Shown piece after piece: positions 23,952 to 33,733 of a stretch of 64,000 bases of DNA (its first letter is position 1; the number at the start of each line of letters is the position of its first letter). A program made the position numbers and the translations under genes. The DNA lies in NCBI GenBank assembly GCA_031401675.1, contig JANNRR010000198.1:1-64000 (forward strand). Reading direction: 5' to 3'. The notes under the pieces were generated by a model that had not been told where the DNA came from, ran no database searches, and saw nothing but the letters and a program-made list of their open reading frames with translations. This DNA is from JANNRR01 sp031401675 (GTDB lineage: Bacteria; Pseudomonadota; Alphaproteobacteria; Rhodobacterales; Rhodobacteraceae).

Positions 23952-25220
23952 ATGGCCGTTGAATACGTTGATACGCTTGTCATTGGCGGTGGGCAGGCCG
24001 GTCTGGCGATGAGCGAGCATCTGAGCCAGCACGATGTGCCGCACCTTGTCCTTGAGCGGCACCGGATTGCCGAGAAGTGGCGGACTGGGCGTTGGGACTC
24101 GCTGGTTGCCAATGGCCCGGCCTGGCATGACCGTTTTCCAAACATGACGTTCGATGACATTGATCCGAACAGTTTTGCCACCAAGGACCGGATCGTCGCC
24201 TATTTCGAAGCCTATGCCGACCAGATCAAGGCCCCGATCCGCTGCGGCGTCGACGTGAGGTCCCTGGCAAGGAAGGCCGACGGGACAGGGTTTCGCATCG
24301 AGACATCACAAGGTGTGATCGAAGCCACCAACGTTGTTGCAGCCACCGGGCCGTTTCAACGTCCGCTTATCCCCGCCGTCGTGCTGCCGGAATCCGGGAT
24401 CTTGCAGGTTCACTCGGCCGACTACCGCAATCCCGGTCAGTTGCCGGAAGGTGCTGTGCTGGTGGTTGGTGCCGGATCATCGGGGGCGCAAATTGCCGAT
24501 GAGCTTCTGCGCGCGGGCAAGCGGGTTTACCTTTCGGTCGGCCCACACGACAGGCCACCCCTGCGCTATCGCGGCCGCGATTTCTGCTGGTGGCTCGGGG
24601 TTCTGGGCCAGTGGGACGCCAAGGCCCGCGAACCGGGGATGGAGCATGTGACCATTGCGGTCAGCGGGGCCCATGGCGGACATACGGTGGATTTCCGGCG
24701 GTTTGCAGTTCGTGGAATGACTCTGCTGGGTCGGGCGGGGCCGGTGAAAGACGGCGTGATGCAGATCGCCCCAGATCTTGCGCGCAACCTTGCCGGTGGC
24801 GATGCGAACTATCTTTCCGTGCTGGACAAGGCTGACGAATATGTCGCCAGGAACGGCCTCGACCTGCCGGAAGAGCCCGATGCCCGGAACATCGACGCGG
24901 ATCCTGCCTGCGTTACGAACCCGGTTCTGGCGTTGAACCTGGCAGCGGCGGGCATCACCTCGATCGTCTGGGCCACCGGCTTTGCGCTCGATTTCGGTTG
25001 GGTGCAGGCAGACACCTTCGATGCCAAGGGCACGCCGCTGCATGACTGCGGCGTCTCGCAGGTGCCCGGCCTTTACTTTTTGGGTCTGCCCTGGCTGTCT
25101 CGCCGCGCGTCGCCTTTTATCTGGGGCGTCTGGCACGATGCCGCCTATCTGGCGAGCCATATCGCGGCGCGGCGGCAAGCGCCTGAGGAAGGCATTTCGG
25201 CCGGTGCCAGAGCGGGTTGA
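23952..25220 (+). CDS. flavin-containing monooxygenase / FAD-NAD(P)-dependent oxidoreductase
   Basis: Two-dinucleotide-binding flavoprotein of 422 residues. FAD site: TLVIGGGQAGLAMSEHLSQ near residue 10, with WRTGRWDSLVANGPAWHDRFP next. NAD(P)H site: VLVVGAGSSGAQIADELLRAGKRVYLSVG near residue 175. IVWATGFALDFGWV is the ATG motif that closes class B monooxygenases. The strict FMO fingerprint (FxGxxxHxxxY) is not obvious, so it fits the wider CzcO/trimethylamine-monooxygenase-like group. Substrate unknown. A BlastP against characterised FMOs would refine this. Confidence 0.82.
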   Translation: MAVEYVDTLVIGGGQAGLAMSEHLSQHDVPHLVLERHRIAEKWRTGRWDSLVANGPAWHDRFPNMTFDDIDPNSFATKDRIVAYFEAYADQIKAPIRCGVDVRSLARKADGTGFRIETSQGVIEATNVVAATGPFQRPLIPAVVLPESGILQVHSADYRNPGQLPEGAVLVVGAGSSGAQIADELLRAGKRVYLSVGPHDRPPLRYRGRDFCWWLGVLGQWDAKAREPGMEHVTIAVSGAHGGHTVDFRRFAVRGMTLLGRAGPVKDGVMQIAPDLARNLAGGDANYLSVLDKADEYVARNGLDLPEEPDARNIDADPACVTNPVLALNLAAAGITSIVWATGFALDFGWVQADTFDAKGTPLHDCGVSQVPGLYFLGLPWLSRRASPFIWGVWHDAAYLASHIAARRQAPEEGISAGARAG

Positions 25221-25479
25221 CTGTCGGGCTTCGCCACATTGGAGGGCACTGCCAGAAATTCGGACAAATCGGCTTTCCAGCAGGCCGGATTTTCGCCCGT
25301 GCGGTGCCTTGCCGCCGTCGCCCACGACAGTACGTTTCTCATGCGCCGGCGCAGGCGCGATGCGGTTTCGGTCAAGCCCGTCCATAGCGGTTACCGGGCG
25401 CGCAACAAATCCTGCACGCGGATTTTTGCAACTGGTCCCCGGCCCTGTCCGGTTTTCGCGCCGCAACTCGCGCCGTGGA

Positions 25480-26544
<1,065 letters not shown>

Positions 26545-26556
26545 GGTTTTCTCCCT

Positions 26557-27351
26557 CTAAAGTCCCTGATGATCTTCTGGAAAGCGCCAGTTTTCCGCTG
26601 CATTCGCAATGGCCCGTACCGTCTCTGTCACACGCGGCACCAGCAATGCCAGCGCATCAAGGCTGGAACGCGACGGGGTCGAGGTGACGGAAAGCGCGCC
26701 CATCACCAACCCTGTTCGGGTCAGAATCGGCAAGGCGATGCAAATGATGCCGGGTTCATGTTCCTCGTTGTCGAAGGCATAGCCGCGTTTTCGAATCACC
26801 TGCAACTCGGCGACCAGGTCATCACGCGTCGTCATTGTGTTGGCGGTAAAGCTATGAAACGACTGCCGCTCGATTGCGCGGGCTTGCACGTCGTGCGGCA
26901 AGAACGCCAGCATCACCTTGCCGACGCCGGTGCAATAGGCCGGGCCGATCTTGCCGGCCTGGCTGAACATTTCAACAGCCCGCGTCGCGTGCCGCTTGTC
27001 GACATAAAGCACTTGCGCCTGATCCATCTGGGCCAGGTGAATGGTTTCCCCCACTTCACCCGAAAGCGCATCAATCCAAGGCCTTGCGATTGGCGCGAGC
27101 GAGCTTTGCGCCCATGCCGCATGGGCCAGACGCACCAGCCTGATCCCTACGGCATAGCAATGCCGATCCGGGTCATAGGCCAGCATTCCCTGATTGGTCA
27201 GCGTCTGCAAAAAGCGGTACATCGTGGCTTTGGGGTAGGGCCCGCTGGCCAGAAGTTCGCTGAACCGCATCGGGCGTCCGGCCATGGCAACCCTGTCCAG
27301 CACATCAAGTGCCTTGCCTACCGTGCCGTCGCCCGGCCCCTCGTCGCCCAT
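26557..27351 (-). CDS. IclR family transcriptional regulator
   Basis: A 264-residue regulator. The winged HTH is at residues 10-75 (ALDVLDRVAMAGRPMRFSELLASGPYPKATMYRFLQTL), and the GAF-like effector domain follows (GEVGETIHLAQMDQAQVLYVDK, GVGKVMLAFLP, DNEEHEPGIICIALPI). It is divergent from the solute-binding-protein gene and shares an operon with the ATPase, so it probably represses or activates this transporter in response to the transported sugar or its catabolite. Confidence 0.9.
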   Translation of the reverse strand: MGDEGPGDGTVGKALDVLDRVAMAGRPMRFSELLASGPYPKATMYRFLQTLTNQGMLAYDPDRHCYAVGIRLVRLAHAAWAQSSLAPIARPWIDALSGEVGETIHLAQMDQAQVLYVDKRHATRAVEMFSQAGKIGPAYCTGVGKVMLAFLPHDVQARAIERQSFHSFTANTMTTRDDLVAELQVIRKRGYAFDNEEHEPGIICIALPILTRTGLVMGALSVTSTPSRSSLDALALLVPRVTETVRAIANAAENWRFPEDHQGL

Positions 27352-27374
27352 AGCGCATCAACCCCCGCTCCCAG

Positions 27375-27403
27375 TTGACAGCCTAGACGATACGCGACAT
27401 AGT
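27375..27403 (+). promoter_or_regulatory. sigma-70 promoter of the sugar ABC operon
   Basis: A perfect -35 TTGACA (27375-27380), 17-nt spacer, and -10 CATAGT (27398-27403, 4 of 6 consensus). The solute-binding gene starts 53 nt later. An IclR-like dyad lies just downstream. Confidence 0.6.
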
Positions 27404-27422
27404 TTTCAACATTCAAGACTAA

Positions 27423-27439
27423 GTTTCAAATAGTGGAAC
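27423..27439. promoter_or_regulatory. putative IclR operator
   Basis: GTTTCA-N5-TGGAAC (one mismatch between arms) sits 20 bp downstream of the -10 box and 17 bp before the start codon of the solute-binding gene. The arm resembles the TGGAA half-site of IclR regulators. A repressor bound here would block transcription. Confidence 0.5.
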
Positions 27440-27455
27440 CAAAAGGGAGGAAACC

Positions 27456-28685
27456 ATGGTCCATTCCAAGATAGGCGCCGCTGCGCTTCTTGCAGGCTTG
27501 CTTATGGCCAGCACTGCAATGGCGCAAACGCGCGAACTGAAGTACTTCGCCGACTTCGACCCGATTCCGCTGGCAGCTTTCGAGGCCATGATTGCAGATT
27601 TCGAAGCCGCAAACCCTGAAATCGACGTGGTTCTGCAGAACTTCGATCACGAAGGCTACAAGACCGCCATCCGCAACTTCCTGACCACCGATTCGCCCGA
27701 CCTGGCGAACTGGTACGCCGGCAACCGCATGGCCCCGTTTGTCAAATCCGGCCAGTTCCAGGACGTGTCGGATGTCTGGGAAGCCAATGGTCTGAGCGAC
27801 TCGCTCGCGTCGGCTAAGGCGTCGATGACCATCGACGGCAAGCAGTGGGGCGTACCCTATACCTACTACCAGTGGGGCATCTACTATAACAAGGACGTGT
27901 ACAAAGCCGCTGGCGTCGAAGTGCCGACCACGTGGGATGCGTTTGTCGCCAACTGCGAAAAGTTCAAGGCGGCCGGCATCGACTGCCTGACCACCGGCAC
28001 CTCGGCGCTGTGGCCCGGAGCCGGCATTTTCGACTACATCAACATGCGGACCAATGGCTACGAGTTCCATATGGACCTGACCGCCGGCAAAGTGGCGTGG
28101 ACCGATGACAAGGTGCGCGCGACCTTTGCCGAACTGGGCAAGGTGCAGCCCTATATCACTGCAAACCATGCTGCCATCGACTGGCAGGATGCGGCGGCAC
28201 TGCTGGTGCAGGGCAAGGCTGCGAACTACGTCATGGGCAACTTTGCCGTGGGCGTGTTCAAGGAAGGCGGCATGACCAACGACAGCCTCGGCTTCATGGT
28301 GTTCCCGGAAATCACCCCCGGTATCCCGCGCGCCGAAGAAGCCCCGACCGACACCATACACATCACGGCCGGGGCCAAGAACGTGGCTGATGCCAAGACT
28401 TTCCTGGCATTTGTCGCACAAGCCGACGTTCAGACCAAGCTGAACGCCGCTTTGGGTCAGTTGCCGACCAACAAGAACGCGTCTGTTCCGCAGGACGACC
28501 CGTTCCTGGTGGCCGGATTCGAAACTCTGTCGACGGCCTATGCGCTGGCGCAGTTCTTTGACCGTGACGCGCCCGCCGAAATGGCAAAGGCCGGAATGGA
28601 AGGTTTCCAGGAGTTCATGGTCAAGCCGGAACGTCTGGACGCGATCCTTGAGCGCCTGGAAAAAGTCCGCGGTTCCGCGTACTGA
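27456..28685 (+). CDS. carbohydrate ABC transporter solute-binding protein
   Basis: Periplasmic binding protein of 409 residues, cluster B/family 1 (SBP_bac_1). Signal peptide: MVHSKIGAAALLAGLLMASTAMAQ with an AMA-Q cleavage site. The mature protein shows NPEIDVVLQNFDHEGYKTAIRNFL and GVPYTYYQWGIYYNKDVYKAAGVEVPTTWDAF, both typical of sugar-binding members. GGGAGG precedes the ATG. Ligand not determinable. A stem-loop follows the gene, as expected when the binding protein is made in excess of the permeases. Confidence 0.92.
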   Translation: MVHSKIGAAALLAGLLMASTAMAQTRELKYFADFDPIPLAAFEAMIADFEAANPEIDVVLQNFDHEGYKTAIRNFLTTDSPDLANWYAGNRMAPFVKSGQFQDVSDVWEANGLSDSLASAKASMTIDGKQWGVPYTYYQWGIYYNKDVYKAAGVEVPTTWDAFVANCEKFKAAGIDCLTTGTSALWPGAGIFDYINMRTNGYEFHMDLTAGKVAWTDDKVRATFAELGKVQPYITANHAAIDWQDAAALLVQGKAANYVMGNFAVGVFKEGGMTNDSLGFMVFPEITPGIPRAEEAPTDTIHITAGAKNVADAKTFLAFVAQADVQTKLNAALGQLPTNKNASVPQDDPFLVAGFETLSTAYALAQFFDRDAPAEMAKAGMEGFQEFMVKPERLDAILERLEKVRGSAY

Positions 28686-28694
28686 ACCAGCCAT

Positions 28695-28727
28695 TGACGG
28701 ACGCGCCCGAAGTTGGTGCGTCCGTCA
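28695..28727 (+). terminator. stem-loop between binding protein and permease genes
   Basis: Perfect 10-bp inverted repeat TGACGGACGC / GCGTCCGTCA with a 13-nt loop, beginning 10 nt after the stop codon. There is no U-tract, so it is likelier an mRNA-stabilising or attenuating hairpin than a full terminator. Confidence 0.65.
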
Positions 28728-28796
28728 GTCCCGGCCCCGGGCTTTGGCTGCGGGGCTGTTTCCTTCCTTCGACAGCGATCTGAACCGGGGGGTCCG

Positions 28797-29684
28797 ATGT
28801 CCGCCTATTGGAAAAGCAACCAGCGCCGGCTTGCACCGTGGCTGTTTCTGGCACCCGGCATGGCCATGTTCCTGATCTACGTGATCATCCCGATTTTCCA
28901 GTCGATGTGGCTGTCGTTCTACGACTGGGACGGTCTGGGTGAAAAAGTCTGGATCGGTGCCGCGAACTATGTCGAACTGTTCGACGACGAAGCCTTCACC
29001 ACCTCGCTGAAGAACAACGTTCTCTGGCTTGTCCTGTTCCTTCTGGCGGTTCCCGTCGGCCTGTTCATGGCGATCTTTCTGAACCAGACCGTACGCGGCA
29101 TCCGCATCTACAAATCGCTGTTCTTTTTCCCTTTCGTCATCTCTCAGGTCGTTGTCGGCCTGATGTTCGCCTGGTTCTACGCCCCCAACTTCGGCTTGCT
29201 GTATCTGCTGACGGAATTCCTGTCCGGCACCGGCATCGCGGTTCTTGCCGATGAAAACTACGTCAACTTCGGCATCATCGCCGCCGGGCTCTGGCCGCAG
29301 ATCGCCTATGTGATGATCCTGTATCTGACCGGGCTGAACAATGTCGCCCCCGACCAGATCGAGGCTGCGCGGCTGGACGGTGCCAAGGGCTGGAAAATGC
29401 TGTGGTACGTCATCATCCCGCAACTGCGGCCCGCCACCTTCATTGCGGTCGTGGTCACGGTCATCGGCGCGCTGCGGTCGTTCGATCTGGTATCGATCAT
29501 GACGTCCGGCGGCCCCTACGGCACCTCGCGCGTGCTGTCCTACTACATGTACGAGCAGGCATTGTCGGAATACGGCTACCGCATGGGTTATGGCGCGGCC
29601 ATCGCCGTGGTGCTGTTTGGCATCATGATGATCTTCATCTCGGGCTTCATCTGGAAGATGTGGCGCGACGAAACGGAGCGTTAG
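28797..29684 (+). CDS. sugar ABC transporter permease (MalF-like)
   Basis: A 295-residue inner-membrane protein with six hydrophobic segments. N-terminus: RLAPWLFLAPGMAMFLIYVIIPIFQSMWLSFYDWDG as in CUT1 permeases. The EAA cytoplasmic loop is near NVAPDQIEAARLDGAKGWKMLWYVIIPQLRP. It pairs with the next permease. ATG 28797 follows GGGGGTCCG; the frame upstream to 28713 is not part of the protein. Confidence 0.92.
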   Translation: MSAYWKSNQRRLAPWLFLAPGMAMFLIYVIIPIFQSMWLSFYDWDGLGEKVWIGAANYVELFDDEAFTTSLKNNVLWLVLFLLAVPVGLFMAIFLNQTVRGIRIYKSLFFFPFVISQVVVGLMFAWFYAPNFGLLYLLTEFLSGTGIAVLADENYVNFGIIAAGLWPQIAYVMILYLTGLNNVAPDQIEAARLDGAKGWKMLWYVIIPQLRPATFIAVVVTVIGALRSFDLVSIMTSGGPYGTSRVLSYYMYEQALSEYGYRMGYGAAIAVVLFGIMMIFISGFIWKMWRDETER

Positions 29685-29687
29685 GCC

Positions 29688-30533
29688 ATGTTTCCACGCC
29701 CCATCGAACAGACTTCGCGCGCGACCCAGATCATGTACAAGGTGGCGCTGCCCGTTGCGCTGATCCTTTGGCTGTTCCCGCTGCTTGGCGTCGCCCTTAC
29801 GTCGCTGCGCCCGGCCTCTGACCTGGCGCAGGGCAATTATTTCGGCATGCCTTCCTATATCGCGTTCGAGAATTACGCCGATGTGTTTCGGAAATCAGCC
29901 ATCGGGCAATACATCCTGAATTCGTTCAAGCTTACGATCCCGGTCGTCTTTGGTGTCGTGGCGCTGTCGACGATGACCGGCTTTGCGCTGGGTATCTACA
30001 AATTCCGCTTCAACATGCTGATTTTCTTTGTCTTTGTCGCGGGCAATTTCGTACCTTTCCAGATCCTGATGGTGCCGGTGCGCGACATGACGGTCAATCT
30101 TGGCCTGATCAACACCACCACCGGCCTTGGCCTGTTCCACATTGCCTTTCAAACCGGATTCTGCACCCTGTTCATGCGGAACTTCATTAAGGCCCTGCCG
30201 TTCGAGTTGATCGAGGCTGCCCGGGTCGAGGGCATCACCGAGATCAAGATTTTCTGGTACATCGTCGTGCCGCTGATGCGCCCGGCCATCGCGGCTTTGT
30301 CGGTTCTGGTGTTCACCTTCATCTGGAACGAGTATTTCTGGGCCACAGTCTTGACCACCTCTGCCAGCATCCAACCCGTGACCGCTGGCCTCAACTCGCT
30401 GAACGGCCAATGGATTGCGCAATGGCACCTGGTGTCTGCCGGGTCGATCATTGCCGCCTTGCCGCCGGTTCTGATGTTCTTTCTGATGCAGCGGCACTTC
30501 ATCGCCGGCCTGACGATGGGTGCTGTGAAGTGA
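29688..30533 (+). CDS. sugar ABC transporter permease (MalG-like)
   Basis: A 281-residue partner permease with six transmembrane segments. The EAA loop is PFELIEAARVEGITEIKIFWYIVVPLMRPAIAA. The start lies 3 nt after the previous stop, with GGAGCG as the ribosome site. It completes the transporter: binding protein, two permeases and the divergent ATPase. Confidence 0.92.
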   Translation: MFPRPIEQTSRATQIMYKVALPVALILWLFPLLGVALTSLRPASDLAQGNYFGMPSYIAFENYADVFRKSAIGQYILNSFKLTIPVVFGVVALSTMTGFALGIYKFRFNMLIFFVFVAGNFVPFQILMVPVRDMTVNLGLINTTTGLGLFHIAFQTGFCTLFMRNFIKALPFELIEAARVEGITEIKIFWYIVVPLMRPAIAALSVLVFTFIWNEYFWATVLTTSASIQPVTAGLNSLNGQWIAQWHLVSAGSIIAALPPVLMFFLMQRHFIAGLTMGAVK

Positions 30534-30846
30534 CAGGGATCGGCTTGGTCTGAGCCGGCTCCGGCGATCTGATGAGGGCTTTGGCCGGCGAGGCGCGAAT
30601 AGGTCTTCGCTCAAGGGTTGCAGCTTTGCACCGGCGGATATCGACCCGAACCGGCTGGCCGAATCCAGGGGGGTAGTGCAAATCGGTGTAATTGTGGCCT
30701 GCACCGGCCATGACCGGCAAGAAGGATCCTTGACGCGGCAGATGCAGCATCGGGTGATTTTCCGCCGGCAATGATTATTCGTGCTTCCGGGGGAATAGAT
30801 TTCCGGCTGGCGCGTTCTTTCCTGGTGGCGGCCCAAGAGGCAGACC
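30534..30846. other. 313-bp intergenic region upstream of the ECF sigma gene
   Basis: Contains no well-supported gene. A minus-strand frame at 30499-30771 (TTG start, 90 codons; MLHLPRQGSFLPVMAGAGHN) reads somewhat protein-like but overlaps the permease end and has no recognised family. No palindrome or clear promoter is seen. Confidence 0.45.
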
Positions 30847-31353
30847 GTGACAGATGTATTTCGGCGTGACCTGGTCGCGCTTGTTCCAAAACTCCGGCGG
30901 TTCGCGCGCAGCCTGGTCGGCAGCGTGCAGGACGCCGATGATCTGGTGCAGGCGGCTTGCGAAAAGGCGCTGCGCAATGCCGACCAGTTCCGCGTCGGCA
31001 CACGGATGGACAGCTGGATGTACCGCATCGTCCAGACCCTTTGGCTGGACGACCGGCGGCGCAACCGCACGCGCGGCACGACGGTCGACCCCGAGGAAGC
31101 CTACCTGAGTGACGAGGGCAAAGCCGCCCGGCTGCCCGAAGACCGCATGATGCTGGCGCAGGTGCGCGTTGCCATGGCGGCTTTGCCCGAAGGCCAGCGC
31201 GAGGTGCTTTCGCTGATCGCGGTCGAAGGTCTGAGCTACAAGGAAACCGCCGAGGTGCTAGACCTGCCGATCGGCACAGTGATGAGCCGCCTGTCCCGCG
31301 CCCGCGAGGCGCTTTTGCCCAAGCTTGGCCTCAGCGAAGGACGCCAGCAATGA
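30847..31353 (+). CDS. ECF-type RNA polymerase sigma factor
   Basis: A 168-residue group 4 sigma factor. Region 2: KLRRFARSLVGSVQDADDLVQAACEKALRNADQF and MDSWMYRIVQTLWLDDRRR. Region 4: ALPEGQREVLSLIAVEGLSYKETAEVLDLPIGTVMSRLSRAREALL. The start is a GTG (VTDVFRRD), so translation may be modest. The stop overlaps the start of the anti-sigma gene (ATGA). Signal and regulon unknown. Confidence 0.93.
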   Translation: MTDVFRRDLVALVPKLRRFARSLVGSVQDADDLVQAACEKALRNADQFRVGTRMDSWMYRIVQTLWLDDRRRNRTRGTTVDPEEAYLSDEGKAARLPEDRMMLAQVRVAMAALPEGQREVLSLIAVEGLSYKETAEVLDLPIGTVMSRLSRAREALLPKLGLSEGRQQ

Positions 31354-32108
31354 TCCGGTTTACCAAGATGGACAAGGACCGTCTGGCCGCCTTTGTCGAT
31401 GGCGAGTTGTCGCCCGAACAGGCGGCGGCCGTGGTCATGCATCTGGCGGACCATCCGGACGATCAGGCCTATGTCGATGACCTGATGGCCGCCAATGCGG
31501 CCTTGGCCGAGGCGTTTTCGGGTGCCCTGCTCGAACCGGTGCCAGTGCCGCTGCGCCGCCTGATCATGGGCGCTGCCCCCGAGGCCGAGGTGGTGCCTTT
31601 TCGCCGCAGTTCGCCGGTGCGGTCCGCGACCGCCCTGTGGGGCGGACTGGCAGGCGGGGCGGCTTTGGCGGCCGGTCTGGCATTGCTGGTGGTGCTGCCA
31701 AAGGCCGACGTGCATGATCTGACGCCGGGCCAACTGGCCGCCGACAGCCCGCTGGTCCAGCTGCTGGCCACGCTGCCGTCCGGTGCGCCGCAGGCACTGG
31801 ACGACGGGGGCGAGGTCATGATCCTGTCTTCCGTCCCCACGCCCACCGGCTTTTGCCGCGAGATCGAAGTGATCCACCCTGACGCATCGCGGCTGGAGGT
31901 GGCACTGGCCTGCACCGACGGGGCGGGGTGGTCGGTCGAGGTGGTGATCGCCGAGGATCTGGCGGATGCGGCTCTGTCCGAGGGTTTCGGCACCGCCAGC
32001 GGGGACGAGGCGCAGGGCTTCACCCCCTTTCTCGACCGGATCGGGGCGGGCGCGTTCCTGAGCCCCGAAGATGAGGCCACGGCCATTGCCAGAGGCTGGG
32101 CAAAGTAG
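31350..32108 (+). CDS. membrane anti-sigma factor
   Basis: A 252-residue protein translationally coupled to the ECF sigma factor. The N-terminal anti-sigma region (DRLAAFVDGELSPEQAAAVVMHLADHPDD) precedes a single transmembrane helix at about 88-110 (ATALWGGLAGGAALAAGLALLVVLP) and a periplasmic domain of about 140 residues. No ZAS His-Cys-Cys motif is visible. It should hold the sigma factor inactive until a periplasmic signal is received. Confidence 0.85.
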   Translation: MIRFTKMDKDRLAAFVDGELSPEQAAAVVMHLADHPDDQAYVDDLMAANAALAEAFSGALLEPVPVPLRRLIMGAAPEAEVVPFRRSSPVRSATALWGGLAGGAALAAGLALLVVLPKADVHDLTPGQLAADSPLVQLLATLPSGAPQALDDGGEVMILSSVPTPTGFCREIEVIHPDASRLEVALACTDGAGWSVEVVIAEDLADAALSEGFGTASGDEAQGFTPFLDRIGAGAFLSPEDEATAIARGWAK

Positions 32109-32361
32109 CAGCACGAGGCCCGCACCTCGCATGCGCCGACCGGTTCTGCCGGGCGGCGTTTTGGTCTGACTGGTGTGGCGCGGACTGGCCGATACCCGCG
32201 CCATGGGGGACCGGTCAGGCGGGCGCGGTACCGGTCCGGGTCTTTGCCCGGCCGCCTCGGGAGGCAATCCGCCAAAAGCAAACTTTCCGGGAATAGACCG
32301 CGTTGCGGTGCGTTGTTTCTGTACAGACCCCCGGCCAAGGCCGCACATGAAAGGAAAGACC

Positions 32362-32730
32362 ATGAAACTTTTCAATAGCCTGATGACCGCCTCCGTGCTG
32401 ATCGGTACCGCACTGGCACCGGTGCTGGCGCAAGCCGGCACTGTCCGCAACAACCTGCCCTTCTTCCCGGCGGAGGTGTCCGATGATCTGGTGGAGCAGG
32501 TCGACTTCAAGGTGAAGACCAAGGGCAGCAAGGCGACACGGGCTTTGCGCGACGGGTCGAGCAATACGAACTCGAACTCGAACTCGAACTCCAACTCGAA
32601 TTCGTCGAGCAATTCGTCATCCAACTCGAACTCGAACTCCTCGAGCAACAGCTCGTCGAACTCCTCGAGCAACAGCTCTTCGAACAGCTCGTCCAACTCT
32701 TCGTCGGACAGCGACGGCGACGACGACTGA
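32362..32730 (+). CDS. secreted Ser/Asn-repeat protein with acidic tail
   Basis: A 122-residue exported protein. Signal peptide MKLFNSLMTASVLIGTALAPVLAQAG (cleavage near AQA). Residues about 27-68 are non-repetitive (NNLPFFPAEVSDDLVEQVDFKVKTK), then about 50 residues of NS/SSN repeats, ending in SDSDGDDD. AAAGGAAAG precedes the ATG at 32362; an ATG at 32347 is possible. A strong terminator follows. The Ser/Asn-rich part is probably disordered and surface-exposed. It lies 253 bp after the anti-sigma gene and could be its regulon member. No known family recognised. Confidence 0.75.
   Translation: MKLFNSLMTASVLIGTALAPVLAQAGTVRNNLPFFPAEVSDDLVEQVDFKVKTKGSKATRALRDGSSNTNSNSNSNSNSNSSSNSSSNSNSNSSSNSSSNSSSNSSSNSSSNSSSDSDGDDD
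32557..32720 (+). repeat. hexamer-rich low-complexity repeat in the Ser/Asn protein gene
   Basis: The coding tract is made of AAC/TCG, AGC and TCC codons, producing tandem AACTCG hexamers near 32569-32614 and 32624-32638. Reading frame is kept because the units are multiples of three. Such tracts can change length by slippage. Confidence 0.8.
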
Positions 32731-32754
32731 TCCTGCCCGGCCAATGCGACCTGG

Positions 32755-32782
32755 ACCGGCCCCCTTGGGGGCCGGTTTGCGT
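32755..32782 (+). terminator. rho-independent terminator
   Basis: ACCGGCCCCC / GGGGGCCGGT with a very short loop, followed by TTTGCGTTT. It lies 25 nt after the stop codon of the Ser/Asn-repeat gene. Confidence 0.85.
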
Positions 32783-32858
32783 TTGGGCAGCTGCCAGGCA
32801 AACCCGCGCAACGACAATGCCGCCCATCAATGGGTCGGCATCGGTTGGTGCGTCCGGG

Positions 32859-33566
32859 TCAGCGTTGGGCGCGTGCCGCTGTCCGGTACCAGCCTTCCGA
32901 AGCCTGGGTGTTGCGCAGCACCTTCTGGCGCACGGCAGCCTCCTCGGGCGTCTCGGCGCGGATATCGGCGGCGATCTGGGCGCTGTCGCGGCGGAAGGGG
33001 ATGACCTGCACCAGCGGCGAGCCTTTCTCGATCACGTGCATCCCGTCCGCGCCGGTGGCAAAGAACGGGAAATGGATGGGCGAGCGGTAGGTGTCGGTGT
33101 CGACGATGCCTGCCGCCACCTCGAACACACCGTTGGGCCGGTTCAGCGGCTGCACGAACAGACAGGACCAGCCTGCGGGCGTGGCGATGGTCCAGTAGTT
33201 GTGGAATTTGCAGGGTGGCCGCGCGCCGAACGGGTTGCCCTTGACCTGATGCGCACCGTGGTTCGATACCAGCGTGCGGTCGAAATCCCAGCCGGCATCG
33301 ACGCGTGACCCGTTCTCGCTGATGTCCAGCCGCACGGTGGCGGGCAGAACGATGATCCAGCCGGTCGTCATCGCATCCAGAAACGGCATGCAGCGCTTGA
33401 CGGTCAGGCCAGTGTTGTTCAGCCCGGAAACGCCATCGTCCACCGCAGGCAGGCGGCGAAACCAGTCGGGCAGATAGGCTTTGGCGGGCACCGGCGGGGC
33501 GATCACCCCGTGATCCTCGGGCTGGCAGGTGAAGGTGACTTTGGGGGTGGGGCGCAGGCGCAGCAT
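32859..33566 (-). CDS. conserved hypothetical protein, DUF6065-like
   Basis: A 235-residue cytoplasmic protein with no signal peptide or TM segment. N-terminus TPKVTFTCQPEDHGVIAPPVPAKAYLPDWFRRLPAV, then CMPFLDAMTTGWIIVLPATV and FHNYWTIATPAGWSCLFVQPLNRP. This matches my recollection of a family annotated DUF6065, often found beside phage-like or oxygenase-like genes; I could not confirm it. It converges on the Ser/Asn-repeat gene. Confidence 0.7.
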   Translation of the reverse strand: MLRLRPTPKVTFTCQPEDHGVIAPPVPAKAYLPDWFRRLPAVDDGVSGLNNTGLTVKRCMPFLDAMTTGWIIVLPATVRLDISENGSRVDAGWDFDRTLVSNHGAHQVKGNPFGARPPCKFHNYWTIATPAGWSCLFVQPLNRPNGVFEVAAGIVDTDTYRSPIHFPFFATGADGMHVIEKGSPLVQVIPFRRDSAQIAADIRAETPEEAAVRQKVLRNTQASEGWYRTAARAQR

Positions 33567-33688
33567 GGGGGTTTTCTCCGGGTCAGGGGCACAAGTCAGG
33601 GGTGCTGAGCGAGGGGAGTGCGGTTTGGGGTTGGGGTTAGGGGTTGGTGGCCAGGTCCGGCTGGCAAGGTTCGGCAGAATGCCAAGAA

Positions 33689-33712
33689 GGGCGCATCCCT
33701 GCGGATGCGCCC
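33689..33712 (-). terminator. terminator-like hairpin after the RTX gene
   Basis: Perfect 10-bp inverted repeat GGGCGCATCC / GGATGCGCCC, loop CTGC, 22 nt beyond the RTX stop. On the minus strand it is followed by TTCTTGG, a weak U-tract. Confidence 0.75.
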
Positions 33713-33733
33713 CCCCGGTTCATCGGACAGTTG

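Noticed and set aside
30499..30771. Minus-strand TTG-started frame of 90 codons
   Set aside because: Overlaps the permease end, has no family and no clear ribosome site; kept only as a remark in the intergenic entry.
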